A stretch of DNA of 64,000 nucleotides from Rachycentron canadum (Eukaryota; Chordata; Actinopteri; Carangiformes; Rachycentridae), in assembly GCA_038496675.1 (NCBI GenBank), contig CM076651.1, positions 22,792,700-22,856,699 on the forward strand. The letters run 5' to 3'. The first letter of the stretch is position 1; the number at the start of each line of letters is the position of its first letter. The position numbers and the translations under genes were made by a program. The notes under the pieces were generated by a model. It was not told the origin of the DNA, made no database searches, and saw only the letters and a program-made list of their open reading frames with translations. Below, in pieces: positions 56,201-61,518 of the stretch.

Positions 56201-59200
56201 TCACTGTGACCTGTCCTCGTGATGTTCCTCTTTGGGAACTCACCGCAGTGTAATCATTAATTGTATGAGGTATGTCTGCATTGCTTAAAAGATTATGCTG
56301 AAGTTAAATCAGGAACTGGAGTAAAAGTGGATGTGCTTGGATGCAAAGGACAGCCACAACATCAGCGTAATGCCTCAACTGCAGTTACAAATGGCAGAAA
56401 TTCAAGTGTGACATTTTCAAAAAGTAGTTGTCCATGAGGATGCCCGTCAGAGTTTGTCAAGACCTGGAGGCAGCACAAAATTTGATAGAAGAGGCCGCAT
56501 TGTGATTCTCAATGTAAGAAAAACAAACACCTCTGAAGCTGATGATTTAACATGTTACATCAAGTTTCTTTTATGCATGTGCTCTCAAAACAACAGTTAG
56601 TGGTTTTAGGGAGATTTACATGCAGGATTGTTTCCTGTCTTACTGTCAGAGTAAGATTGACTGACAGGTTTGGTGAGGTTTAGTGCCATCATGTCTGAAA
56701 GTAAAGTAGTTCCAACATGTAACCACAAATTATCTGTTTTTACTTTTCTGCTTGTGGAGAAATGAAACAATCGTGAAAAATGTTGATGGATTTTCAAACT
56801 TAATTCTGTCAGATCCTAATGCTGCTCCCACTCACATTTCCAACCTTAATGTAAATCTATAAAACAGGTCTATGATTAATATTAATGTTGAGAAAGTATA
56901 AAAGTGCAGCCTGTATTCAGAAACTGAGCCTTAAAAACAGCCATCAGGACTTCTGGAACTGTGTGATGTCACAACAAAGCAGTCACCCCCCAAAGCCCCA
57001 CCCACCTGGAACAACCATCCAACCTTGCAGGTTTGGTTTCGCTGAGTGTTTACCCAAGTGTGGATATTCCCATTGCTGTCATCCAGACTTACTAAATTAA
57101 TCAATTCAGTGGAAAGCACTTACTGCCAAAGGTGCTAAAAAGTAATCTAATTTGAAAGCCCCTGATGAGCTGCTATAGAAAGTTTGTATTTTTTCTTGCT
57201 CTTTCACAGTCTCTTAACTCACTCGCTAGTGCCACAGAGATGCTGTCACTGTAAAGTGGTGGTAGCAGTTTGATGAGGTGATTTGTTGAAATGACGTAGC
57301 AGAGTTACCCTTGTACACACTCTGTTTTTATTCTCAAATAGGAACTCCCATTTGTATGTTCATTGTATTTTATTTCTCTGGAGCAGATAACAGAATGAAT
57401 TTTGTTTAACGCAAACAGGAGCCATTGACTGTTTAGTTTAGTCTAAACTAAACAGTTAGTTAGTTTAGTCTAAACTAAACAGTACCAAAAGGCCTGGTAC
57501 AGCCACACCCCCTTTAAATGATCTACATGGAAATCTGGTTGAACAATCAGATGGCTTTACAGGGTAGCAACCAAAGAAGCATGACATGGATGGAGGTCTC
57601 TGTAACTGAGTGTATGATTATACACTCCACCTCATCTTGGCTTATTTTTTTCTTCAGGAATTCATGTTTTTTGTTGTTTTTAGCACGTACATCATATTGT
57701 TTTCCACACATTTATGCTTTGTAGATGACCAAGGTGACCAAGGACCACTGTCTGGAGATCATCAACAAGTTTGAGCCATGTTCTGAGAACCAGAGAGAAG
57801 GAGTTTTGGGGATTGATGGTAAGTCCATCATCAGCCTCTGTTTTGTTTTTAATTAAGTCAGTTTTGTTAGTTTCCTCTTGAGAAGTGTAATTGAGACTTT
57901 GTATAGCTCAAACATAAATCAAATCAATATTTGCTGTAACCACCCATTTCCTTTAAACAAGCATAAATTCTTTTAGGTACACTTGCACAAAGTCAGGGAT
58001 TTTGTTTGATTATATGTCAGGTGTATGATCAACCAGTCATTAACTGAAACAGAAAGAGCTGTCTAGGAGGCTTAAAACTGGGTGAGGAACAGCCAAACTC
58101 TGCTACCAAGCTGAGGTTGTGGAAGACAGTTTCATGTCACAGGTCATGCACCATGGCAAGACTCAGCACAGCAACAAGACACAAGGTAGTTATACTGCAT
58201 CAGCGATGTCTCTCCCAGACAAAGATTTCAAAGCAGACTGGGGTTTCAAGATGTGCTGTTCAAGTTCTTTTGAAGAAGCACAAAGGCAACGTTGAGGATC
58301 GTAGACGCAGTGGTCGGCCAAGGAAATTGAAAAAGAAAAATGGCAGCAGGTGCTCTGGACTGATGAGTCAAAATTTGAAATATTTGGCTGGAGCAGAAGG
58401 CAGTTTGTTTGCCGAAGGCCTTGAGAGCCATATAATAATGAGTGTCTGCAGGCAACATTGAAGCATGGTGGAGGTTCCTTGCAAGTTTGGGGCTGAGATT
58501 GACCCCAAATTTATTCTGCAGCAGGACAATGACCCCGAACATACAGACAATGTCATTAAGAACTATCTTCAGAGCAAAGAAGAACAAGAAATCCCCAAAG
58601 TGATGGTATGGCCCCCACAGAGCCCTTATCTCAACATCGAGTCTGTCTGGGATTACATGAAGAGACAGAAGGATTTGAGGAAGCCTACATCCACAGAAGA
58701 TCTGTGGTTAGTTCTCCAAGATGTTTGGAACAACCTACCAGCCAAGTTCCTTCAAAAACTGTGTGCAAGTGTACCTAGAAGAATTGATGCTGTTATGAAG
58801 GCAAAGGGTGGTCACACCAAATATTTATTTGATTTAGATTTCTCTTTTGCAATTGATGAAAATAAACTATTAACATTTTAACATTTTTGAAAGCATTCTT
58901 AGTTTGCAGCATTTTTTCACACCTGCCTAAAACTTTTGAACAGTACTGTACATATGTAAAATGCTAATGGAGAATGGCATTGTATTGTATATAGTATTGA
59001 TCAGTACTAGTGTTATTTGCAGATGAAGCTTCAGTATGTGTTCAGCCACATGGCTGCACAGTCACAGTGTAAGTCCTACCTGTTGTCTGCACTAAAGTCT
59101 GTATGGAGTATTCCCATTTTTTTGGACTGCTTAAAAAAGACAACACAAATCTTTTTCCTCTGGTGTCTCTGTTTGGAATGAGATAAATGGATGAACCAAC

Positions 59201-61518
59201 TCCCTACTGTTGAATCAGACAGGGAAATGTTTTAAGAATTGATAGAATATTGATGCCACTGTGACAGGGGAAACAAATCCATGAACAAACTACAAATATT
59301 TTGAGAAATAAATGTAAGGTTATAAAAGTATTTCACAATATTGGTCATAATATGATTAGAAAAAAGACAGCTGAAAGTGAATTTGACCCATAAATGACTA
59401 TGTTTAGACTTATTTATTTATGGTTTCCAGTCATATTTTGACAATATTTTCCTTGCCTCCCTTACATATTTTCATAATGGTCTTACACATCCTCATGTTG
59501 ACAATATTGATGACATTGAATGTCATTATTTGAATAAGAAAAGACTAAAAGCTTAAGATAATATTAAATATTTTTTCTTTTTTTTGTTTTTAACCAAATG
59601 TCAAGACTTACTGCAGACGATCATCTTACACCAAACCATCAAGATGACAGGAGCATGCTGCAACTTTGGCAAAACTTTTATTATGGTGAACTCGTGGGTG
59701 GTGTGAGGCGCATGAGTTGCACCACATTTCCTTCAGACCAGTGTTTGAGTTTGCAAATTAATATGTTATTCTAGCTTGAAAATTAAACCAATATGAATTC
59801 AGAATCAAACAAGCCAAAGTCAACAGTGATTAAATTTCTGCTGTTTGTACAACTTTTCTTTCAGGTTTTACAAATTACATGCGCAGCCCAGCAGGGGACA
59901 TTTTCAACCCAGACCACTACAGCGTGAACCAGGACATGAACCAGTCGCTGTGCAACTACTTCATTGCCTCCTCACACAACACATACCTGATGGGCGATCA
60001 ACTGATGTCACAGTCCAGGGTGGACATGTATGCCTGGGTGCTGCAGGCAGGCTGTCGCTGTGTAGAAGGTCAGCAAACATACATGGAATACACTGATGTA
60101 AACACACATACCTGACACACACACCAATAGACAGGGACAATTTAGCATAGGATTCAAGAATAATGTTGCTTTTAAAAGTGAGTAACAGTGCTGATATGTT
60201 TGGGTTGACCATTGGGATTATGCTCTTAAATGTAAATATTGGGTTTCACCTATTAATGCAACTGTTAAGATCAAGGTTGCGCTTCGTGACAATAGTAAGG
60301 GTGGGAACAGCTGACGGTGCAAAGCAAAAATCCTACATAGACCACATCATCTCATTTCGAGCTTACGTGGTCTATGATGGCTACCAAGGGCCACACATTC
60401 ATAGACCCCATTCTCAGTAGGATGTGGCTCCTGGATTGGGGCACAGCCCACAATTGCCTTGCTTGCTACGATGGCAATACCAGACTACATTCTTTGGAAG
60501 AACACAGTGGCTGAGAAGGAGCATAAGGCTGTATAAATGTGTTTAAAAGACCATTACAATAGTGGTCTTTTCACAAGCCTGGACCAGTAACCCTGAATTA
60601 ATATATTTTATATGGGAGGCAGACATGTCGGGGGATGCCAGGCATTATCTACTAGAAAAAGGTTCACCACGTACACCACTGCCTGAGGACTGAGGGTGGC
60701 AGAAGTCAAAGCTCCATACAAGTGTTTTATAAATATACATGCACATGCTCTGATGAAGGTCAGCTACACTCCAGTTTAACTAAAGCTGCATACTTGGACA
60801 GCAGAATGCATTAACTGCAGCCTGGGCAGCAATACAAAGTGTACACATGCTGCATATTTTTTAAAATGAAAATTGGATGTCTACATACAATCAACTGAAG
60901 TAAAAAACTAATGTTAGGCCATAAATGAACTATATCATTGTCACATGACTTAAGCATCACCACCACTAAGCTTCTTTCTTGTTTACTTGTGGTGTTCTGC
61001 ATCCAACTATGCATCCAACCATCTGTGTCACACACATACACACCCTCTAGCTGAGAAATAGGGAAGAGGTAAAAAAGTTGTGGACATACCCCGCAACCAT
61101 GATGCAACATGGAAGTGGCTTGTCCATCCGCCGTACGTCTATACACACTTCATTCTGTTGCTAAACTGGTCATCCCTGCAACTCAGATTCCTCATATTTC
61201 CATTATGTCACAGTCTGCCTCTGTCCATCAATGCTGCTACCACCCCAGCCAGCAACTCCCACAAATTAGCAGCCTTGCTATTGTGAGTGGAGGACGTGAT
61301 TTCCATAGCTATTTAACTGTAAATGACAGTAGCTTTAAAGTCTTTGGGGTTTAGCTTCTCGGTCATAGTCCCTTCTCTTCTTCTCTTTTGTCCACAGTGG
61401 ACTGTTGGGATGGTCAGGATGGCGAGCCCATCGTCCACCACGGATACACCCTCACTTCCAAGATTCTCTTCAAAGACGTCATCGAGACCATCAACAAGTA
61501 TGCCTTCGTCAAGAATGA
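8953..61518 (+). CDS. plch2: Phospholipase C eta-2 gene, 5' half (gene-level entry; exons listed separately)
   Basis: The enzyme family hydrolyses PIP2 at the plasma membrane to IP3 and diacylglycerol; PLC-eta enzymes are very calcium-sensitive and mainly neuronal or neuroendocrine (family knowledge). The spliced product from exon 1b has 453 residues in the window: a variable N-terminus (1-82), a PH domain (about 83-205), a canonical EF-hand loop (223-234), a second degenerate loop (259-270), a further EF region to about 344, then the start of the X box. Expected catalytic and calcium-binding residues are visible: H382-N383 in SSHNTYL, E412 and D414 in EVDCWDG, and H427 in HHGYT. Short motifs such as MVKLRG, KMMSTRRDLYLLMLTYSNHKDHLD and DQLMSQSRVDMYAWVLQAG favour eta-2 over eta-1. 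Intron phases are 1,1,2,0,0,1,1,2, and every junction keeps the frame open. The next exon, which should begin YPVILSIEN, was not found before 64000, so the gene runs off the window. Fish often have two copies (a/b); I cannot say which this is. Confidence 0.95.
9445..9473. repeat. (GA)n-rich tract
   Basis: Interrupted AG/GA repeats. Confidence 0.85.
11527..11969. repeat. (AT)n tract containing an assembly gap
   Basis: TATATA repeats flank 385 N bases (11549-11933) on both sides. The gap almost certainly reflects a longer AT repeat or an element inserted in it. Its true length and content are unknown. Confidence 0.95.
14373..14680 (+). mobile_element. MITE-like element, copy 2 (3' end not found)
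   Basis: It begins TTAAAGGTCCCATATTGG and shares TGTATTCAGAAA and the core CATCCAACCTTGCAGGATTT with the other copies. The matching right terminus was not found, so it is probably truncated or diverged. Confidence 0.6.
17704..17763. repeat. (GT)n microsatellite
   Basis: Nearly 30 tandem GT units, running directly into the hairpin at 17758-17809. Confidence 0.95.
17758..17809. other. Hairpin with perfect 16-bp arms
   Basis: Arms TGTGTGAAAAGCTGGG (17758-17773) and CCCAGCTTTTCACACA (17794-17809) pair perfectly. The stem extends inward by G-U, A-U, C-G and A-U pairs to leave a 12-base loop. No function is assigned. Confidence 0.7.
19498..19597. repeat. Compound (CT)n-(AC)n-(AT)n microsatellite
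   Basis: CT repeats, then about 29 AC units, then about nine AT units without interruption. Confidence 0.95.
20990..21076. repeat. (GT)n microsatellite, interrupted
   Basis: About 40 GT units broken by GA and TT interruptions. Confidence 0.93.
22559..22600. other. Perfect 18-bp inverted repeat with 6-base loop
   Basis: CTATGAATAGCTGTGGAG (22559-22576) and its exact reverse complement (22583-22600) surround the loop GAATAG. Pairing stops sharply on the outside (A opposite A). Confidence 0.85.
23915..24492 (+). mobile_element. MITE-like element, copy 3 (diverged)
   Basis: It shares GAGAAATGC, CTGTATTCAGAAACTGAGCC and ACTACACTGAGATGGTTTTT with the other copies, and ends AATATAGAAACTTTAA, a degraded form of the right terminus. 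The left edge is uncertain. Confidence 0.5.
26379..26395. repeat. Poly-A run
   Basis: Seventeen consecutive A bases. Confidence 0.9.
26553..26739 (+). other. Possible third alternative first exon, phase-compatible
   Basis: An open frame from ATG 26553 (62 codons plus one base) reaches a good donor CACG|GTGAGT in phase 1, the phase needed by exon 2 at 39880, which would give RGH-VEKCM. TGA at 26544-26546 closes the frame upstream. It lies in the CpG-rich segment. The peptide is not recognised, and a frame agrees by chance one time in three, so a non-coding leader exon or no exon at all remain good alternatives. Confidence 0.25.
27211..31365 (+). other. Intron after exon 1a, last part before exon 1b
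   Basis: Non-coding. It contains poly-A (27666-27685) and poly-T (28141-28161) runs and a reverse-oriented MITE-like copy (29683-30195). No gene was recognised. Confidence 0.6.
29683..30195 (-). mobile_element. MITE-like element, copy 4 (reverse orientation, diverged)
   Basis: It contains the reverse complement of family segments: GTAGTTTTACATCTCC, GTTGTGACATCACAAAGTTC, CCAGAAGTTCCG and TTTTAAGGCTCAGTTCCTGA. A duplicated pair of AT-rich stretches around OLIGO-like CTCTGATTTCTGA/CTGATTGGT motifs lies inside. Edges are approximate. Confidence 0.5.
31366..31612 (+). CDS. plch2: plch2 alternative first coding exon 1b (long N-terminus)
   Basis: This encodes residues 1-82 plus one base, ending ATGG|GTAAGA (phase 1). 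The first part is a low-complexity Ser/Ala/Pro/Gln-rich stretch. The last 25 or so residues (CVVEEFFWIGSSIVAFSKW and the following RLGYM) resemble the hydrophobic, Trp-containing end of the human PLCH2 N-terminus just before MVERCM, as far as I recall it. A TAA stop lies directly before the ATG (31363-31365), so this is the only start in frame. AG acceptors after pyrimidine-rich sequence at 31339-31340 and 31354-31355 would let the ATG sit in an internal exon fed by an upstream leader exon. The hydrophobic stretch is short and is not called as a signal peptide. Confidence 0.88.
32165..32212. repeat. (GT)n microsatellite
   Basis: About 23 GT units. Confidence 0.95.
34074..34512 (+). mobile_element. 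Degraded dispersed teleost repeat
   Basis: It begins TTTAAAGGACCAGTGTG and continues with GTCTATTGGCA, AGTATGTTTTCATTGCTGTG and CACCATGTTGC. A high-copy teleost repeat that I recall has the same order of motifs. A possible right end, GGCCCTCTCTAGAGTCA, is near 34500. The middle is poorly preserved. Confidence 0.5.
37484..37745. mobile_element. Degraded repeat with GAAGG/CCTTC and GGGACACAG motifs
   Basis: TCCTTTGAAGGCC, TTCAAAGGCTCCTTC, GAAGGATGTAGC and TTGGAATTGGGACACAGC resemble a common teleost non-autonomous element (recall). Short inverted repeats such as GATTCCCA/TGGGAATC lie inside. Boundaries are approximate. Confidence 0.4.
38600..38800 (+). repeat. Possible SINE-like dispersed repeat
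   Basis: It contains TGTTCGATTCCC, a good match to a polymerase III B box, followed by CAGCCAGTTACCATGACAGC and AAACCTAACCAAGCC, motifs I recall from teleost dispersed repeats. No clear A box is seen. Confidence 0.4.
39620..39820 (+). repeat. Degraded dispersed repeat next to exon 2
   Basis: CCAACCATAACCTAATC, CTAAACCTTAATGACTGAC and AATTGGGGACATT follow the order of a common teleost repeat (recall). It ends about 60 bases before the exon 2 acceptor. Confidence 0.4.
39880..40026 (+). CDS. plch2: plch2 exon 2, PH domain first half
   Basis: The acceptor is TTGCCTTCAG and the donor AAGA|GTGAGT; the exon is 147 bases, entered and left in phase 1. It encodes residues 83-132: VEKCMSSMQMGTQMVKLRG, then GSKGLVRFFYLDEHKSCIRW and RPSRKNEKAK. 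This is the start of the N-terminal PH domain that directs PLC enzymes to phosphoinositide membranes. The basic stretch RWRPSRKNEKAK fits a lipid-facing loop. It is the common acceptor exon for both alternative first exons. A degraded dispersed repeat ends only about 60 bases upstream of the acceptor. Confidence 0.96.
41200..42470 (-). mobile_element. Antisense fragment of a non-LTR retrotransposon (LINE) reverse-transcriptase ORF
   Basis: On the - strand, 41200-41430 reads RPRTRWRDYV and GERDICTALLNLL, and before that ERSQLR, HLIGMPLGHLPLEVF. These match the order of the C-terminal end of teleost LINE ORF2 as I recall it (ERSQLRWLGHLIRMPPG, then RPRTRWRDY). Further along (to about 41615), IGAVSAVTQELF corresponds to the preceding section. 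Stops and frameshifts break it. 41690-42470 looks like more upstream sequence of the same element, but is less certain. It lies opposite to plch2 transcription. Confidence 0.65.
44147..44177. other. 13-bp perfect inverted repeat with 5-base loop
   Basis: TTGACTTTCTGAC (44147-44159) and GTCAGAAAGTCAA (44165-44177) flank the loop CCCAT. Confidence 0.8.
45700..45943 (+). CDS. plch2: plch2 exon 3, PH domain second half; ends at an AT-AC splice site
   Basis: The acceptor is TTGCTCCAACAG. The exon encodes residues 132-213, including SIDSIREVCEGKQSEIFQRY, GSFDPNCCFSLYYGEHVESL and ARTWITGLKYLMAGISDEDS. The Trp in ARTWITGL is the conserved Trp of the C-terminal PH helix. The exon ends GACCA in phase 2, and the intron then begins ATATCCTTC, not GT. 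No GT donor close by would keep both frame and conserved protein. Reading on without splicing gives QYPSLTRL and a stop, as expected for intron. Confidence 0.95.
45944..46269 (+). other. plch2: U12-type AT-AC (minor-spliceosome) intron 3 of plch2
   Basis: The 5' end is ATATCCTTC, matching the U12 consensus ATATCCTTT at eight of nine positions. The 3' end is CATTAC. A branch-point-like TTCCCTAAT at 46246-46254 (U12 consensus TTCCTTAAY) places its adenosines (46252-46253) 16-17 bases before the last intron base. Splicing here joins GACCA to ATGGCTGAAG and restores Asp-Gln-Trp-Leu-Lys-Gln, conserved in PLC-eta. No AG precedes the Trp codon at a usable position. At 326 bases it is the shortest intron in the window, and about 46004-46230 is a dispersed repeat copy. 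Confidence 0.92.
46004..46230 (-). mobile_element. MITE-like element, copy 5, inside the AT-AC intron
   Basis: It starts TTTTAAAGGTCCTATATTTT and contains the reverse complement of the family core (AAATCCTGCAAGGTTGGATG), then GTTGTGACATCATAAAGTTC and CCAGAAGTCCTGACAGC. It lies between the U12 5' site and the branch point and fills about two thirds of the intron. The right edge is uncertain. Confidence 0.7.
46270..46399 (+). CDS. plch2: plch2 exon 4, first EF hand
   Basis: This exon follows the AT-AC intron and ends AAG|GTACGT (phase 0). It encodes residues 213-256, WLKQTFTEADKNGDGSLSIS onward to VNLPRQKVKQMFK. Residues 223-234 (DKNGDGSLSISE) form a canonical EF-hand loop with Asp, Asn, Asp, Ser, Ser and Glu at positions 1, 3, 5, 7, 9 and 12, so calcium binding is expected. 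In PLC-eta2 this EF hand is linked to the enzyme's high calcium sensitivity (family knowledge). Confidence 0.96.
50368..50522 (+). repeat. Two-copy tandem duplication with ATCTATC-rich spacer
   Basis: GCATGCATGAAAAACAGGAC (from about 50377) and GCATGTATGAAAAAAAGGAC (from about 50487) each continue with a related AGCAACAG-ACTA segment. The units are about 110 bases apart and separated by imperfect ATCTATC repeats. Confidence 0.7.
51770..52050 (+). repeat. Dispersed repeat with AGGTCA motifs, copy A
   Basis: It contains TTCAAAGGTCACTGTGACC and TGGTCAAAGGTCAAATTCAC, followed by CTGCAAAAACATTTCTC. Copy B at 55040-55250 shares the same order of motifs. It resembles a widespread teleost repeat (recall); the class is not assigned. 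Confidence 0.6.
53975..54145 (+). CDS. plch2: plch2 exon 5, second EF hand and helical linker
   Basis: The acceptor is CTGGTTTACAG and the donor AAG|GTACAC; the exon is 171 bases, phase 0 at both ends. It encodes residues 257-313. The loop DTDDNQGTLGFE (259-270) keeps acidic residues at 1, 3 and 12, but has Gln where Gly is usual at position 6, so it is probably a weak or structural site. KMMSTRRDLYLLMLTYSNHK is very close to vertebrate PLCH2 as I recall it. Confidence 0.97.
55040..55250 (+). repeat. Dispersed repeat with AGGTCA motifs, copy B
   Basis: GGCTATAACTCAAGAATTC, GATGACATTTTATATCC, AAAAGGTCAAAGGTCAAC and ATTAGTCAACTGTAATTCAG follow the same order as copy A and the family as I recall it. 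Confidence 0.6.
56901..57060 (+). mobile_element. MITE-like element, copy 6 (truncated)
   Basis: CAGCCTGTATTCAGAAACTG, CCATCAGGACTTCTGGAAC, GATGTCACAACAAAGC and the core CATCCAACCTTGCAGGTTTG match the other copies. The termini are missing. Confidence 0.6.
57428..57483. repeat. Duplicated palindrome
   Basis: ACTGTTTAGTTTA (57428-57440) and its exact reverse complement (57444-57456) flank GTC. A 24-base part (57433-57456) is repeated exactly at 57460-57483, three bases later. Confidence 0.85.
57725..57818 (+). CDS. plch2: plch2 exon 6, EF region/linker before the X box
   Basis: The acceptor is ATGCTTTGTAG and the donor GATG|GTAAGT; the exon is 94 bases, in phase 0 and out phase 1. It encodes residues 314-345: MTKVTKDHCLEIINKFEPCS, then ENQREGVLGIDG. 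It is less conserved than its neighbours except for KFEPC and GIDGF. It completes the EF-hand region that packs against the catalytic barrel in PLC structures. A Tc1-like element lies within the following intron, on the same strand. Confidence 0.94.
57915..58950 (+). mobile_element. Tc1/mariner-like transposon remnant, left terminus lost
   Basis: A 78-base segment (57915-57992) is an imperfect inverted copy of 58759-58836, the inner part of the long inverted repeats, which overlaps the transposase 3' coding end. The right end finishes CACCTGCCTAAAACTTTTG and CAGTACTGTA, as in fish Tc1 elements with CAGTACTGT termini (recall). The matching outer left terminus is absent before 57915, so the left end is deleted or diverged. 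It lies in the same direction as plch2. Confidence 0.85.
58117..58881 (+). pseudogene. Tc1-like transposase, internally deleted and frameshifted
   Basis: The first open frame (ATG probably at 58153) encodes the paired-type helix-turn-helix region, with SQTKISKQTGVSRCAVQ and RRRSGRPRKL. About 100 residues usually found next are missing, and the text jumps to the WTDESKFEIFGW motif, which is here in a different frame (58356 on). Stops follow and another stretch is lost. A final frame from 58465 gives LQQDNDPEHT, WPPQSPYLN and NNLPAKFLQKL, the C-terminal catalytic half. The breaks show that it cannot make an active enzyme. Confidence 0.9.
59865..60068 (+). CDS. plch2: plch2 exon 7, start of the catalytic X box
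   Basis: The acceptor is TTTTCTTTCAG and the donor GAAG|GTCAGC (C at intron position 3, a weaker site). The exon is 204 bases, phase 1 in and out. It encodes residues 345-413, including FTNYMRSPAGDIFNPDHYSV, CNYFIASSHNTYLMGDQL and SRVDMYAWVLQAGCRCVE. H382 in SSHNTYL matches the first catalytic His of PLC enzymes, N383 the adjacent calcium ligand, and E412 the calcium-binding Glu that precedes VDCWDG. Confidence 0.98.
60069..61397 (+). other. plch2: Intron 7
   Basis: GT-AG, phase 1, 1,329 bases. It contains a short inverted repeat, ATAGACCAC/GTGGTCTAT (about 60337-60375), in a stretch resembling a degraded repeat. Nothing coding was seen. Confidence 0.8.
61398..61518 (+). CDS. plch2: plch2 exon 8, catalytic X box continued
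   Basis: The acceptor is TTTTGTCCACAG; the exon is 121 bases, in phase 1 and out phase 2. It encodes residues 413-453: VDCWDGQDGEPIVHHGYTLT, then SKILFKDVIETINKYAFVKN and a split Glu. D414 is a calcium ligand and H427 (in HHGYT) the second catalytic His of the family. The donor is taken as TGA|GTATGT; it is followed within 30 bases by a CA-rich repeat. The next exon should begin with the last base of the Glu codon and YPVIL, and it lies beyond the window. Confidence 0.95.

Larger units (their letters stand above)
54146..57724 (+). other. plch2: Intron 5
   Basis: GT-AG, phase 0, 3,579 bases. It contains a dispersed repeat copy (55040-55250), a MITE-like copy (56901-57060) and duplicated palindromes (57428-57483). 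Confidence 0.8.
57819..59864 (+). other. plch2: Intron 6
   Basis: GT-AG, phase 1, 2,046 bases. About half is a dead Tc1-like transposon; the rest (58951-59864) is AT-rich and unremarkable. Confidence 0.8.
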
